Positions 34,561-43,591 of a stretch of 64,000 nucleotides of DNA are shown piece after piece (the first letter of the stretch is position 1; each line of letters begins with the position of its first letter). Source of the stretch: Anaerolineae bacterium. Lineage in GTDB: Bacteria > Chloroflexota > Anaerolineae > Promineifilales > Promineifilaceae. The notes beneath the pieces were generated by a model. It saw nothing but the letters and a program-made list of their open reading frames with translations, did no database searches and was not told where the DNA came from. The stretch covers positions 62,001-126,000 of the forward strand of contig JAHDWK010000002.1 of assembly GCA_023382655.1 (NCBI GenBank). The letters are read 5' to 3'. A program made the position numbers and the translations under genes.

Positions 34561-34612
34561 GTAAACCGTTATCCGTAAACCGATTACGGACTACGGATTA
34601 CGGGTTACGGGT
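34561..34612. repeat. Palindromic micro-repeat element, family A copy 3
   Basis: GTAAACCGTTATCCGTAAACCG inverts into CGATTACGGACTACGGATTACGGGTTACGG. It directly abuts the first glycine aptamer, so it lies in or just before the riboswitch leader. Confidence 0.75.
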
Positions 34613-34786
34613 CACCGAAGGGGCAAACGGCGGACGAGCAGCTAACGCGCTTCTCCGCGGCGAATCTCTCAGGTAAAAGGACCGGACGGCAGGGTGTATC
34701 TGGAAAATGCGTAATAGTGCGCATACCGAAGGGGCAACCGGCTGGCGACAAATCGCCCGCTGCCAATCTCTCAGGTTGATGACAGA
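34600..34786 (+). promoter_or_regulatory. Tandem glycine riboswitch
   Basis: Two consecutive glycine-aptamer cores are visible. The first has CACCGAAGGGGCAA...AATCTCTCAGGTAAAAGGAC (about 34612-34683). The second has TACCGAAGGGGCAACC...AATCTCTCAGG (about 34726-34776). CCGAAGGGGCAA and CTCTCAGG are the signature blocks of gcvT-type RNA. The two aptamers sit in one leader before gcvH and gcvP, and would turn the glycine cleavage genes on when glycine is abundant. Confidence 0.93.
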
Positions 34787-34826
34787 GGACGCTGGCAAAA
34801 CTTTATTTTGCCATGCGTCCTTTTTT
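34787..34826 (+). terminator. Riboswitch expression-platform terminator
   Basis: GGACGCTGGCAAAA (34787-34800) pairs, with one bulge, with TTTTGCCATGCGTCC (34806-34820), and six T follow. The left arm adjoins the second aptamer's 3' strand, so glycine binding can compete with terminator formation. Confidence 0.85.
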
Positions 34827-34874
34827 ATTTCGTAGGGTAAGATGCTATCTTGCCCCCATCAAGGAGTGAAAATC

Positions 34875-35264
34875 ATGTCCAAAATCCCTGCAAATTACCG
34901 TTTTTCCGATGATGATGAATGGGTGCGCGTTGAAGGCGACGAAGTGGTGCTGGGCATCACCGACCACGCCCAAGACGCCCTCTCTGATATTGTTTACCTG
35001 CAACTACCCGACGTCGGTGACACCTTTGGCGCGGGCGACGCCTTCGGCGTGGTCGAATCGGTGAAAGCGGCGGCCGACCTGCTGATGCCTATTGCCGGGG
35101 AAGTCACGGCCGTGAACACCACCCTCATTGATACCCCCGAACTCGTCAACAGCGACCCCTACGGCGACGCCTGGATGATCCGCGTCCGCCCCGACAACAT
35201 GGCCGATGTGGATGGCCTGATGGATGCGGCGGCGTATGAGAAGTTTTTGGCGGAAAGGGAATGA
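34875..35264 (+). CDS. gcvH: Glycine cleavage system H protein
   Basis: Lipoyl-carrier of the glycine cleavage complex, shuttling the aminomethyl group from GcvP to GcvT. It has 129 aa, as in the family. The lipoylated lysine is K64 in VVESVKAAADLL. LGITDHAQDALSDIVYLQLPDVG is a typical core. The start is ATG 34875, placed by AAGGAG at 34861-34866; the longer frame from 34842 lacks a Shine-Dalgarno. It follows the tandem glycine riboswitch and precedes gcvP across a family A repeat. No gcvT or lpd lies in the window. Confidence 0.96.
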   Translation: MSKIPANYRFSDDDEWVRVEGDEVVLGITDHAQDALSDIVYLQLPDVGDTFGAGDAFGVVESVKAAADLLMPIAGEVTAVNTTLIDTPELVNSDPYGDAWMIRVRPDNMADVDGLMDAAAYEKFLAERE

Positions 35265-35265
35265 T

Positions 35266-35315
35266 CGTAGCCCGTAATCCGAAGTCGGTTTACGGATAAC
35301 GGATTACGGATAACG
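35266..35315. repeat. Palindromic micro-repeat element, family A copy 4
   Basis: CGTAGCCCGTAATCCGAAG inverts, imperfectly, into GGTTTACGGATAACGGATTACGG. It fills the gcvH-gcvP gap. Confidence 0.8.
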
Positions 35316-35329
35316 AAGTGAGGAAACCC

Positions 35330-38263
35330 ATGACAACCCACGAAATCATAGAAGCCGGTGAGAACGGGAGTACGGTTGTGCCCAACCACGACCTGCTCCG
35401 TCCTGCTGACCGGTTTGTGAAACGGCATCTTGGCCCGCGCAGCAAAGATGTGACGGAGATGCTGCATACGTTGGGCCTCAACTCGTTGGATGAACTGGTA
35501 GACCAGGCCGTGCCCGCCAACATCCGCATGAAGGGAGAGTTGAACCTGGAACGGCCGCGCAGTGAAACGGCCGTGCTCGACGAACTGCGCGCCCTGGCCG
35601 ACCAAAACCAGGTCTACCGCTCCTTCATCGGCATGGGCTACAACCATACCGTTACCCCACCCGTCATCCAGCGCAATATCCTGGAAAACCCCGGCTGGTA
35701 CACCCAATACACCCCCTACCAGCCCGAAATTGCCCAGGGCCGGCTGGAAGCGTTGATCAACTTCCAGACCGTGATCACCGATCTGACCGGCATGGAGATT
35801 GCCAACGCTTCCCTGCTGGACGAAGGCACCGCCGCCGCCGAAGCCATGACCCTCTGCCAGCGCGCCATGCCCCGCAGCAGTAAAGCCAACACCTTTTTCG
35901 TGTCTGAATTGTGCCACCCGCAAACCATCGCCGTGGTGCAAACCCGCGCCGAACCCCTGGGCTACCACATTATCGTCGGCGACCATACCAGCTATGACTT
36001 TAGCCAGCCCACCTTTGGCGTGCTGCTGCAATACCCCGCCACCACCGGCGACATCCTCGACTACGAACCATTCATCCAGCAGGCGCATGAACACGGCGCA
36101 TTGGCCGTTGTGGCTGCCGATTTGCTGGCGCTGGTGCTGCTGCGGCCACCCGGCGAAATGGGCGCGGACGTGGTGGTGGGCAACTCGCAGCGTTTTGGTG
36201 TGCCCATGGGCTACGGCGGCCCGCACGCCGCCTACATGGCCACCAAAGACGACCACAAACGCATCATGCCCGGTCGCCTGATTGGCGTCTCCATTGACGC
36301 CCAGGGCAAACCCGGCTACCGGCTGGCGCTGCAAACCCGCGAACAGCACATCCGCCGCGAAAAAGCGACCAGCAACATCTGCACCGCGCAGGTTTTGCTG
36401 GCCGTCATGGCTTCCATGTACGCCGTCTATCACGGCCCGGAAGGGCTAAAGCGCATTGCCCGGCGGGTGCGGCTAATGACGCAAATAGTCGCCGCCGGTT
36501 TGCGCGAATTAGGTTATGAACTGAACGGCGAACCCGTGTTCGACACCTTGAAAGTGAGCGGCGGCCCGCTGGCCCAGGCGCAAATTCAGGCGCGCGCCCT
36601 GGCGCGGCGGGTCAACCTGCGCATCTTTGCCGATGGCGCGGTGGGTGTCTCGTTGGACGAGGCCACCCGCCGCCACGATCTGGAAACGCTGCTGGAGATT
36701 TTTGGCGGGCAGCCAGGGCAGTTTGACCTGGAGGCCATGGCCGACACTGTCTCTCTGGATTACGACGCGCCCCACCAGCGCACCAGCCCGTTTCTCACCC
36801 ATCCCACCTTCAACAGCTACTTCTCGGAAACGGAGATGCTGCGCTACATTCGCCGCCTGGAAAGCCGGGACCTCTCCCTCACCCACTCCATGATTCCGCT
36901 CGGTTCTTGCACCATGAAGCTGAACGCCACGGCCGAGATGCTGCCCATCACCCTACCCGAATTCGGCCATCTGCACCCCTTTGCCCCACTGGAACAGACC
37001 CAGGGCTACCAGGAACTGTTCCGCCGCCTGGAAAGCTGGCTGATGGAAATTACCGGCTTTGACGCTTTTTCCTTGCAGCCTAACTCTGGCGCGCAGGGGG
37101 AGTACACCGGCCTGCTGGTCATCCGCGCTTACCACCACGCCAGAGGTGATACCCACCGCAACGTCTGCCTGATTCCCAGTTCGGCGCACGGCACCAATCC
37201 TGCCAGCGCCGCATTGGCGGGCATGGACGTGGTGGTGGTGCAGTGTGACGAGGAAGGCAACATTGACGTGGCCGACCTGCGCGCCAAGGCAGAAAAACAT
37301 CAGGAAAAGCTGGCCGCGCTGATGGTCACATACCCATCCACGCATGGCGTGTTTGAAGCGGCCATTGTAGAAATCTGCCAGATTGTGCATGAGTCTGGCG
37401 GGCAGGTGTACCTGGATGGGGCGAACATGAATGCCCAGGTGGGGCTGACCCGTCCGGGTGATTTTGGCGCGGATGTGTGCCATTTGAATTTACATAAGAC
37501 GTTCTGCATTCCACATGGCGGCGGTGGGCCGGGCATGGGGCCGATTGGCGTCAAAGCCCACATCGCGCCCTTCCTGCCAGGGCATCCGATTGTGGCCGGG
37601 GTGGGCGGGGCGCAGGCCATTGGGCCGGTGTCGTCGGCGCCCTGGGGCAGCGCCAGCATCTTGCCCATTTCGTATGCCTACATTGCCATGATGGGCGCCT
37701 GGGGACTCAAGGTGGCGACAGAGGTGGCCATTTTGAATGCCAACTACATTGCTGAACGGTTAGAGCCGTATTATCCGGTGTTGTATCGCGGGGCCAACGG
37801 CCGTGTTGCCCACGAATGTATTGTGGACCTGCGTCACTTCAAGGAGTTGGTGCCGGTGGATGATGTGGCCAAGCGGCTGATGGACTTTGGCTTCCACGCC
37901 CCCACCATGTCTTTCCCCGTGCCCGGCACACTGATGATCGAACCAACGGAGAGTGAATCGAAGGCGGAGCTAGACCGCTTTTGCGAGGCGATGATCCAGA
38001 TTCGCGCCGAAATTCGGGCGGTGGAAAATGGAGAGATCGCCCATGAGGACAGCCCCCTGGCGCAGGCGCCGCACACAGCCGAAGTGATCATGAGCGACAA
38101 CTGGAATCGGGCTTATTCCCGTGAACAGGCAGCCTACCCGGCCCATTGGGTGCGGGAGCGCAAATTCTGGCCTTACGTGGGCCGTATTGACAATGTCTAC
38201 GGCGACCGCAACCTGTTTTGCATCTGCCCGCCGGTAGAGGCCTACGCGGAAGCAGCGTCGTAG
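35330..38263 (+). CDS. gcvP: Glycine dehydrogenase (decarboxylating), single-chain P protein
   Basis: PLP enzyme that decarboxylates glycine and loads the aminomethyl group on GcvH-lipoate. It has 977 aa, the fused P1-P2 form. N-terminal half: [40 protein letters not shown]-terminal half: [25 protein letters not shown], and the PLP lysine K723 in [17 protein letters not shown]. The ATG at 35330 is preceded by GTGAGGA; the GTG at 35318 is less likely. With gcvH under a glycine riboswitch, it serves glycine catabolism. In reverse, with formate enzymes nearby, it could serve C1 assimilation, which is speculative. Confidence 0.97.
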   Translation: MTTHEIIEAGENGSTVVPNHDLLRPADRFVKRHLGPRSKDVTEMLHTLGLNSLDELVDQAVPANIRMKGELNLERPRSETAVLDELRALADQNQVYRSFIGMGYNHTVTPPVIQRNILENPGWYTQYTPYQPEIAQGRLEALINFQTVITDLTGMEIANASLLDEGTAAAEAMTLCQRAMPRSSKANTFFVSELCHPQTIAVVQTRAEPLGYHIIVGDHTSYDFSQPTFGVLLQYPATTGDILDYEPFIQQAHEHGALAVVAADLLALVLLRPPGEMGADVVVGNSQRFGVPMGYGGPHAAYMATKDDHKRIMPGRLIGVSIDAQGKPGYRLALQTREQHIRREKATSNICTAQVLLAVMASMYAVYHGPEGLKRIARRVRLMTQIVAAGLRELGYELNGEPVFDTLKVSGGPLAQAQIQARALARRVNLRIFADGAVGVSLDEATRRHDLETLLEIFGGQPGQFDLEAMADTVSLDYDAPHQRTSPFLTHPTFNSYFSETEMLRYIRRLESRDLSLTHSMIPLGSCTMKLNATAEMLPITLPEFGHLHPFAPLEQTQGYQELFRRLESWLMEITGFDAFSLQPNSGAQGEYTGLLVIRAYHHARGDTHRNVCLIPSSAHGTNPASAALAGMDVVVVQCDEEGNIDVADLRAKAEKHQEKLAALMVTYPSTHGVFEAAIVEICQIVHESGGQVYLDGANMNAQVGLTRPGDFGADVCHLNLHKTFCIPHGGGGPGMGPIGVKAHIAPFLPGHPIVAGVGGAQAIGPVSSAPWGSASILPISYAYIAMMGAWGLKVATEVAILNANYIAERLEPYYPVLYRGANGRVAHECIVDLRHFKELVPVDDVAKRLMDFGFHAPTMSFPVPGTLMIEPTESESKAELDRFCEAMIQIRAEIRAVENGEIAHEDSPLAQAPHTAEVIMSDNWNRAYSREQAAYPAHWVRERKFWPYVGRIDNVYGDRNLFCICPPVEAYAEAAS

Positions 38264-38264
38264 T

Positions 38265-38327
38265 AGTGCCAGGCACAGGGCAAAACCTTTTGGTCTGACT
38301 GAGACCTGATGCCCTGTGCCTGGCACT
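38265..38327. repeat. Palindromic element, family G copy 2
   Basis: A perfect 17-bp arm AGTGCCAGGCACAGGGC (38265-38281) pairs with 38311-38327. A second small dyad (GGTCTGACTGAGACC) lies in the loop. It is located between the converging gcvP and C39-like genes. Confidence 0.85.
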
Positions 38328-38338
38328 GCCACACAGAT

Positions 38339-38800
38339 CTACTTCACACTTACAAAGGCAGCCAACTCAGACATTTCGCTCCAGGCTAATAAAAACTCGT
38401 TTAGGGGAGCAGTTACCGGCCCGTTATCCAACGCCGGATCATGATAAAACACGGCATCCGCCGTAACCTCAACAACCAACACGGTATGCTGAACTTGTAA
38501 ATCCGGCCAACCAGGTAATGCTGGCGATGTTTTGAGTGCGGTGATTACGGCCGTCCTCTCTCCCAATGCCTCAACGATAGCCTGCACAGATCCCCATTCC
38601 GTCACAATCACCTGTGCCTGTTTCAACCGACGTACATGTGAAAAGGGCGCACCAATACCGGGGCGCACACCTAATAGACTTGCTAATTGTTCCTGGGTTA
38701 CGGAAATATCAAACTGGGCCAGCGCCATTTGCACACAAGCAGGTAAACAATATCCAAACCCTTTTTGTTGGATATGAACCGGCGGTTTAAGCCGGGGCAT
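38339..38800 (-). CDS. C39-like papain-fold peptidase
   Basis: A 153-aa stand-alone cysteine peptidase domain. The conserved triad is visible: oxyanion Gln12 and nucleophile Cys18 in QQKGFGYCLPACVQMAL, His105 in LQVQHTVLVVEV and Asp121 in YHDPA. This is the pattern of peptidase family C39 (bacteriocin-leader peptidases), but there is no ABC transporter or transmembrane segment. The start overlaps the end of the upstream Phd/YefM-like gene by 14 bases, giving translational coupling. The pairing suggests a toxin-antitoxin-like or protein-processing module. The substrate is unknown. Confidence 0.75.
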   Translation of the reverse strand: MPRLKPPVHIQQKGFGYCLPACVQMALAQFDISVTQEQLASLLGVRPGIGAPFSHVRRLKQAQVIVTEWGSVQAIVEALGERTAVITALKTSPALPGWPDLQVQHTVLVVEVTADAVFYHDPALDNGPVTAPLNEFLLAWSEMSELAAFVSVK

Positions 38801-39206
38801 TTACTGCTGCCAATTGTTCAACTTGGGCTAAAAGGACATCTCGCTCTTCCCCGGTGATGGAAACAAAGCCGGATTGAGCGTTTACGGGCACAATTGCCAA
38901 TAATGTGCCATCTACGTAACGATAAGGTACCCGCCAGTGGGGTTGCGGCATGGGCGCAAAGAAAGGTTCACCGCTGCTCAAAGCGCAGCCCACCAGGTTT
39001 TGCAGCACGACCTTATCCGCCGCGCGTCGGGCTTGAACGGCTGATACCGGCTGGCGAGCCGCAAGTATCGTTTCATATTCGCTCAGGCTCATCAATACAG
39101 CCACCGGTTCGCCATCTTGTTCCAGAATAATGGGTTGGGTGAGATCATCTACCAGAGCCAGGTATTGTGGCCCCACTTCTTTTACAAGTTTTGACCTGTG
39201 CATCAC
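38787..39206 (-). CDS. Phd/YefM-like antitoxin-fold protein
   Basis: A 139-aa protein. Residues about 10-50 (VGPQYLALVDDLTQPIILEQDGEPVAVLMSLSEYETIL) have the Phd/YefM antitoxin fold pattern, including the EPVAVLMSLSEYE core. In a normal antitoxin the C-terminus would bind a RelE- or Doc-type toxin. Here it is a longer region (WRVPYRYVDGTLLAIVPVNAQSGFVSITGEERDVLLAQVEQL) that I do not recognise. It overlaps the C39-like peptidase gene by 14 bases. Autoregulation of the pair would be expected from the antitoxin fold. No RelE, Fic or PIN toxin gene adjoins it. Confidence 0.7.
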   Translation of the reverse strand: MMHRSKLVKEVGPQYLALVDDLTQPIILEQDGEPVAVLMSLSEYETILAARQPVSAVQARRAADKVVLQNLVGCALSSGEPFFAPMPQPHWRVPYRYVDGTLLAIVPVNAQSGFVSITGEERDVLLAQVEQLAAVNAPA

Positions 39207-39253
39207 ATTTCTCCGGCGGCATTATAGCAAATAACGTGGGTATGGGGGAAATG

Positions 39254-40654
39254 TTACTCTTGTGATGGGGAGGGGATGGACGGCCGCCAGGGATTGGTAT
39301 ACGGCAAGGAAAAATCCCGTCCTATAATCTGAAAGTTTTGACCGTCGCTATTGACCAAAGCCCCCGCAAGTGGGCTAGAAACATCAACCATTCCGTGTCT
39401 ATCGAGAAATAGAATGAGGTGACGGCCGTTTGGTGACCAAAAGTGCAATCGAGGGTTTATCTGTTCCTCAAGCTGCAAATCATCTGGTGTAATGGGGCAA
39501 AATATCTCTTCAGTCGCCAATTCAATGTAGCAGACACCGTTAATGTTCACCCGCTCCTCTCGCGCAAAATGAATAAAGCTGATTTTGCTGCCATCCGGTG
39601 ACCAAATGTAGTTAGTTGGCCACACATTCTGATTATCCACCCGCTCCGCAATCGTTTCGATGCAGTTTTGTTTGTTTTCAATGACATCCAATATACATGG
39701 TTGACGGGATATATAGGATTGACCATCAGTGACTAACATTCTGTAGGGCAGTACAGGTGACCAGGGCGCGTACCAAAACGTCCTCATGTTCCCAAACTGC
39801 CGGAAAAGTTCACCGGATGGCATATAGATAGCCAAGTCATAATCACTATTATCGTAGTAATCCCGCTTGTCATATACCACAGCGAGTAAAGCCCCATCTG
39901 GCGACCAATGAGGTTGGCCAGATTGCCAGTAATCACCAGACGAATCCTGAAACGGGTTATATAACTCTTTTTCCACGCCTGTTTCCTGGTCTTTGATGGT
40001 AATAACATCTGTTCTTTCATCTTTCTCGATAATATGTGCAATGTAACGGCCGTCCGGTGACAATGCTGACCATACATCCTCGTTCACGTCAGCCAGCTTC
40101 ACAACTTCTCCTGTCTCAATATCAATAACATCTTGACCAATCCTTGGGGATGTCGGGCTTAAGAAATAATTCCCCTCTTGCCAAAGCCACTGTGGTGAAA
40201 GATCGCTTGTCTCCACATGGATTTCAAACTGCTCTCCGGTATCCGCGTTAAACAGCGTAATAGTTTCATTATCATGGTAGCTGCCAAGAAGCAAAACATT
40301 CACAGCCGGATCCGCCACCCATTCAGGTAAATCAAAAACTGCGGGTGTGGGTGTAGGGGAAGGGGTAAAGGTGGGTCGGGGTGTGTTTGTGGACACAGGT
40401 GTGGATGGGGTGCGTTCGATGATTTGTAAATCTGTGGTTTGGGATGGATCGGGGGTGGCGGTGTCAGGTATCGTTGGGCTGATTGTGGTGGCGGTGGATG
40501 GGGGTTGGGCTACGGCCGTACCCATACCCGTCTCTGTTACTACCACTGTACGAGTAGGGGGAAGGGTGGCAGGCATAACTGCCTCTGGCGTACACCCTCC
40601 CAATATCAATGAAACCAACAACAATCCCAGGATATTTGCTTTTGCGGCTATCAT
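39254..40654 (-). CDS. Lipoprotein with TolB/PD40-like beta-propeller
   Basis: An exported lipoprotein of 466 aa. Signal peptide IGLLLVSLILGGC-like (residues 7-21, lipobox LGGC), then a Thr/Pro-rich tether (PTFTPSPTPTP). From about residue 105 come WD40-like PD40 repeats with WSPDG cores (HWSPDGALLAVVYD, IWSPDGSKISFIHF, FWSPNGRHLILFLD). The propeller probably binds protein or carbohydrate partners at the cell surface. No enzymatic motif is visible. It is a stand-alone gene; the 172-base region upstream to the next minus-strand gene carries no ORF. Confidence 0.82.
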   Translation of the reverse strand: MIAAKANILGLLLVSLILGGCTPEAVMPATLPPTRTVVVTETGMGTAVAQPPSTATTISPTIPDTATPDPSQTTDLQIIERTPSTPVSTNTPRPTFTPSPTPTPAVFDLPEWVADPAVNVLLLGSYHDNETITLFNADTGEQFEIHVETSDLSPQWLWQEGNYFLSPTSPRIGQDVIDIETGEVVKLADVNEDVWSALSPDGRYIAHIIEKDERTDVITIKDQETGVEKELYNPFQDSSGDYWQSGQPHWSPDGALLAVVYDKRDYYDNSDYDLAIYMPSGELFRQFGNMRTFWYAPWSPVLPYRMLVTDGQSYISRQPCILDVIENKQNCIETIAERVDNQNVWPTNYIWSPDGSKISFIHFAREERVNINGVCYIELATEEIFCPITPDDLQLEEQINPRLHFWSPNGRHLILFLDRHGMVDVSSPLAGALVNSDGQNFQIIGRDFSLPYTNPWRPSIPSPSQE

Positions 40655-40826
40655 GTTCTGCCTCCTTTACGGCTTACCGAAAGTATGCAGAAGTTATCCT
40701 GGGCAAACAACAGCTAAAGCAAACGAATGGACAACGGTGGGGCTACGAACGGTTGAGGGCCTAAAAAAAATCCGCACTGGACACGAAGAAAACGGTGACT
40801 GCCCATCTGCTGCCCGTTCTGGCCAA

Positions 40827-41123
40827 TCAACCGTTATCGTTTGCGGAAGCGTCAAGGCTCCTCTTCCAGGCGGCCGACTGTTTACCGGCCCCGGCGTTGC
40901 CACCAAAAACCATCATCAGGCCGAGAATGAAGCCAAAATTGTACCAACGGCCGTTGTTGTGCAGCTCATACACCCCCACATTGTCTTTGAAAAGGGAGAT
41001 GCCAAAGGCAAAGGGGGCAATGAACCCATGCCACAGCCCTTGCCAGAATCCGGCAATCTTACCGTCTTGATTGGCTGAGTTTTGCAGTTCGTTTGGCCCG
41101 GCGGCCACAAATAACTTTTTCAT
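40827..41123 (-). CDS. Small conserved membrane protein
   Basis: A 98-aa protein of unknown function. It has one or two hydrophobic segments (GLWHGFIAPFAFGISLF and YNFGFILGLMMVFGG) around a short conserved-looking loop (KDNVGVYELHNNGRWYNFG). I recall very similar small proteins in many bacteria but no assigned function. The polar C-terminus is strain-specific looking. It is flanked by the propeller lipoprotein downstream and GDPD upstream, with no overlap, so an operon is not compelling. Confidence 0.75.
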   Translation of the reverse strand: MKKLFVAAGPNELQNSANQDGKIAGFWQGLWHGFIAPFAFGISLFKDNVGVYELHNNGRWYNFGFILGLMMVFGGNAGAGKQSAAWKRSLDASANDNG

Positions 41124-41242
41124 CTAATACTCCTTTATTTGTGCAAATTTGTATCCGGCACATCCAGGGGAATGATAAGTCGTGTTGGGGAAAATGCGTA
41201 GTGCCAAACGGCCGTGACCCCCACGATAGATGTCACCCGTTC

Positions 41243-42037
41243 TCATAACCGGCTGGCTCGCTCAGGATGATCTGTCGTCAGGCCATCCACCCCCAGCCAG
41301 GCCAACAGGCGCATCAAGGCGGGCGAATTGACCGTCCACACCCAGACGGTATAACCACGCCGGTGCATCCGGCGCACAAACGTTGGGTCAAGCAGAACAC
41401 CCGGCCAGAACACGCCCACCGTTTGCGCCGGGGCAATGGGCGGGATGGGCCAGGGTTTGGGGACGGCCAGGCCAATGGGGATGCCGGGGGCCAGGCCATG
41501 GAATGTCTCTAATTCGGTGCGATCAAAGGAGATAACCACCACCCGCTCTTGCGCCTGGTATTCTGCCAGCAGCGCCAGGACTTGCTGGCTGATGGCCGGG
41601 TAAAAATGGGGGTCTTTAATCTCGATCACCAGCGTCGCCGGTTTGTCTTGCAGGAGAAGCAGGGCATCGGCCAACGTGGGAATGGTTTCACCGGCAAAGC
41701 GAGGAGAAAAATAGCTGCCTGCATCCAACCAGCGCAGTTCCGCCCAGGGCAACTCTCGCACCGGGCCACGGCCGTTGCTGGTGCGGTCAACGGTCTGGTC
41801 GTGCATCACCACCAACACCCCATCGGCTGACCGTTGCACATCAATTTCAATGTACGGCGCATGGTGGGCCAGACCAATGCGAATGGCCGCCAGAGTATTC
41901 TCCGGGGCCAGCCCCGCCGCCCCCCGGTGGGCGACAATAGCCGGTTTGCCCGCGCGCCTTTTATCGCGGCACAACAGGTGCAGTGCGGTCCAGAGGGTGG
42001 AGAGGAAAAGGAGAAGGGCCGTGACTTTCTTTATCAT
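41243..42037 (-). CDS. Glycerophosphodiester phosphodiesterase
   Basis: Hydrolyses glycerophosphodiesters to glycerol-3-phosphate and alcohol. The 264 aa comprise an N-terminal membrane anchor or signal (VTALLLFLSTLWTALHLLC) followed by the GDPD TIM barrel. The catalytic start IVAHRGAAGLAPENTLAAI carries the conserved His-Arg and Glu. YIEIDVQRSADGVLVVMHDQTVDRTSNG carries the metal-binding Glu-Asp and the second catalytic His. An extracytoplasmic location is likely. The upstream gap contains an ATGCGTAATGCGTGATGCGT palindrome (family H). Confidence 0.92.
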   Translation of the reverse strand: MIKKVTALLLFLSTLWTALHLLCRDKRRAGKPAIVAHRGAAGLAPENTLAAIRIGLAHHAPYIEIDVQRSADGVLVVMHDQTVDRTSNGRGPVRELPWAELRWLDAGSYFSPRFAGETIPTLADALLLLQDKPATLVIEIKDPHFYPAISQQVLALLAEYQAQERVVVISFDRTELETFHGLAPGIPIGLAVPKPWPIPPIAPAQTVGVFWPGVLLDPTFVRRMHRRGYTVWVWTVNSPALMRLLAWLGVDGLTTDHPERASRL

Positions 42038-42040
42038 CGT

Positions 42041-42095
42041 GATGCGTAATGCGTAATGCGTGATGCGTGAGGTCAGTCACGCATCATGCATCATG
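42041..42095. repeat. Palindromic micro-repeat element, family H
   Basis: GATGCGTAATGCGTAATGCG units invert into CACGCATCATGCATCATG across GAGGTCAGT. It is the only copy of this unit in the window, but it is built exactly like families A, B and E. Confidence 0.75.
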
Positions 42096-42111
42096 TTTGG
42101 GTCTTGCCGAA

Positions 42112-43533
42112 TCAACCAGGTTTGATGTTCTGGTTCAAGCTGAACAGATTCGTCGGGTCATACTTCCGTTTCAAGGCCACCAGTTTATCATACTTGGCGG
42201 CGAAGGCGGCGCGCATCATGTCGTCGCCCTCCTCCTGGAAACCAGGGAAGTTGAGGTACCGGCTGCCGTCGGAGTAAGGCTGCATCGCCGCCAGGAAGTC
42301 GCGTACCCAGGTGATGTTCTCGGCGTCTTCCGCCGGGTGTTCCCAGTTGGCTTCCGGGTTGATGACAAAGTTGACATGACGGCCGTGAAAAGACATGGCC
42401 TCATCATCCATCCGTTGAATCGCGCCGCCGTTGTACCAGATGTCCGTGGTGCTGTGCGCCGATGGCTGGCGGCGGGCATGTTCTACCAGGGTGTCAATGG
42501 CGGCGGCGTCCAGCGTCGTCAGGTTGAGCGATTTCCAGTAGTAGCGCATCTCACCCGCCGGGTAATCTTCGTCGAAAAAGGTTTGCGCGGTCACGTAAGG
42601 CAGGCGGCTGCTGGCGTCAAACAGCGGTGGGCGGAAATCGCGTAAGGGCTGCAACACCCGCTCTCCTGCGGCGGCGTCGCCGATGTAGACACCGATGAGA
42701 GCGACAAAGTGACGGCCGTGCAACTCTTTCGGGAATATCTCCGCGCCGGGTGGGAAGACGCCACAGGCGGCCAACAGGCTGATCTCGTCCGGGGCGGTGG
42801 CGCAGAAATCGCGGAAAAAGCGCAGCACGTCGGCCATCGCTTCGCCATCGTGGAAAACGGCCACCTGCATCACTTCCGGCCCCAGGGGGTACGCCTGGAA
42901 TTCAAACTCGGTGACGATGCCAAAGTTACCGCCGCCGCCGCGCAGCCCCCAGAAAAGGTCGCTGTTTTCGTATTCGCTGGCGTGTAGGACACGGCCGTTG
43001 GCCAGCACCACTTCCGCCGATAGCAAATTGTCACAGGTCAGGCCGTATTTGTTGCGCATCCAGCCAAAACCACCGCCCAACGTCAGCCCGGCGATGCCGG
43101 TCTCGGACACCACGCCGGTGGGTACCGCCAGGCCGTACTGCTGCGTGGCGGCGTCCAGTTCACCCAGGGTCACGCCGCCACCTACGCGCACCGTGCGCCG
43201 TTCCGGGTCTACCACCACCTGCTTCAGCGGCGAGAGGTCAATGACCAGGCCGCCGTCATTGGTGGCGTGCCCGGCGACGTTGTGCCCACCGCCGCGCACG
43301 GAGAGCAGCAGGTTGTGTCGGCGGGCAAAGGTCACGGCCGTGACCACATCTTCAGCCGTTTCGCAGCGCGCAATCAGCGCCGGATATTTGTCAATCATGC
43401 CGTTCCACACGGCGCGGGCGGTATCGTATTCCGGGTCGCCGGGCAGGATGAGTTGCCCTTGTAAAGCCAGTTCCAGTCTGGCTACATCAGCCTTGGCCAC
43501 TGTCATTTCCAGGGTTGGTGTGAATGTCATCAT
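42112..43533 (-). CDS. FAD-linked oxidase, berberine-bridge-enzyme type
   Basis: A flavoprotein oxidase or dehydrogenase of 473 aa. The VAO/PCMH FAD-binding domain shows LLSVRGGGHNVAGHATNDGGLVIDLS, with the His that forms a covalent FAD link in relatives, and GIAGLTLGGGFGWMRNKYGLTCDNL. The C-terminal BBE motif (KYDPTNLFSLNQNI) is intact. There is no signal peptide, so it is probably cytosolic. Substrates in this family range from sugars to aromatic compounds and cannot be chosen from sequence. Only 58 bases separate it from the exported small protein gene upstream, so co-transcription is possible. Confidence 0.9.
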   Translation of the reverse strand: MMTFTPTLEMTVAKADVARLELALQGQLILPGDPEYDTARAVWNGMIDKYPALIARCETAEDVVTAVTFARRHNLLLSVRGGGHNVAGHATNDGGLVIDLSPLKQVVVDPERRTVRVGGGVTLGELDAATQQYGLAVPTGVVSETGIAGLTLGGGFGWMRNKYGLTCDNLLSAEVVLANGRVLHASEYENSDLFWGLRGGGGNFGIVTEFEFQAYPLGPEVMQVAVFHDGEAMADVLRFFRDFCATAPDEISLLAACGVFPPGAEIFPKELHGRHFVALIGVYIGDAAAGERVLQPLRDFRPPLFDASSRLPYVTAQTFFDEDYPAGEMRYYWKSLNLTTLDAAAIDTLVEHARRQPSAHSTTDIWYNGGAIQRMDDEAMSFHGRHVNFVINPEANWEHPAEDAENITWVRDFLAAMQPYSDGSRYLNFPGFQEEGDDMMRAAFAAKYDKLVALKRKYDPTNLFSLNQNIKPG

Positions 43534-43591
43534 GTTTTTTTTTCCTCAGTCAGGCGACACACACGTTCTGCGTGTGTGTCGCCTGGCTAAA

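Noticed and set aside
35159..36433. 424-aa antisense frame over gcvH/gcvP
   Set aside because: Shadow of gcvP. His/Gly-rich, no family resemblance.
38787..39206. Classical Phd/Doc or YefM/YoeB toxin-antitoxin pair
   Set aside because: The partner gene is a C39-like peptidase, not a Fic, RelE or PIN toxin. I report it as a candidate new module instead.
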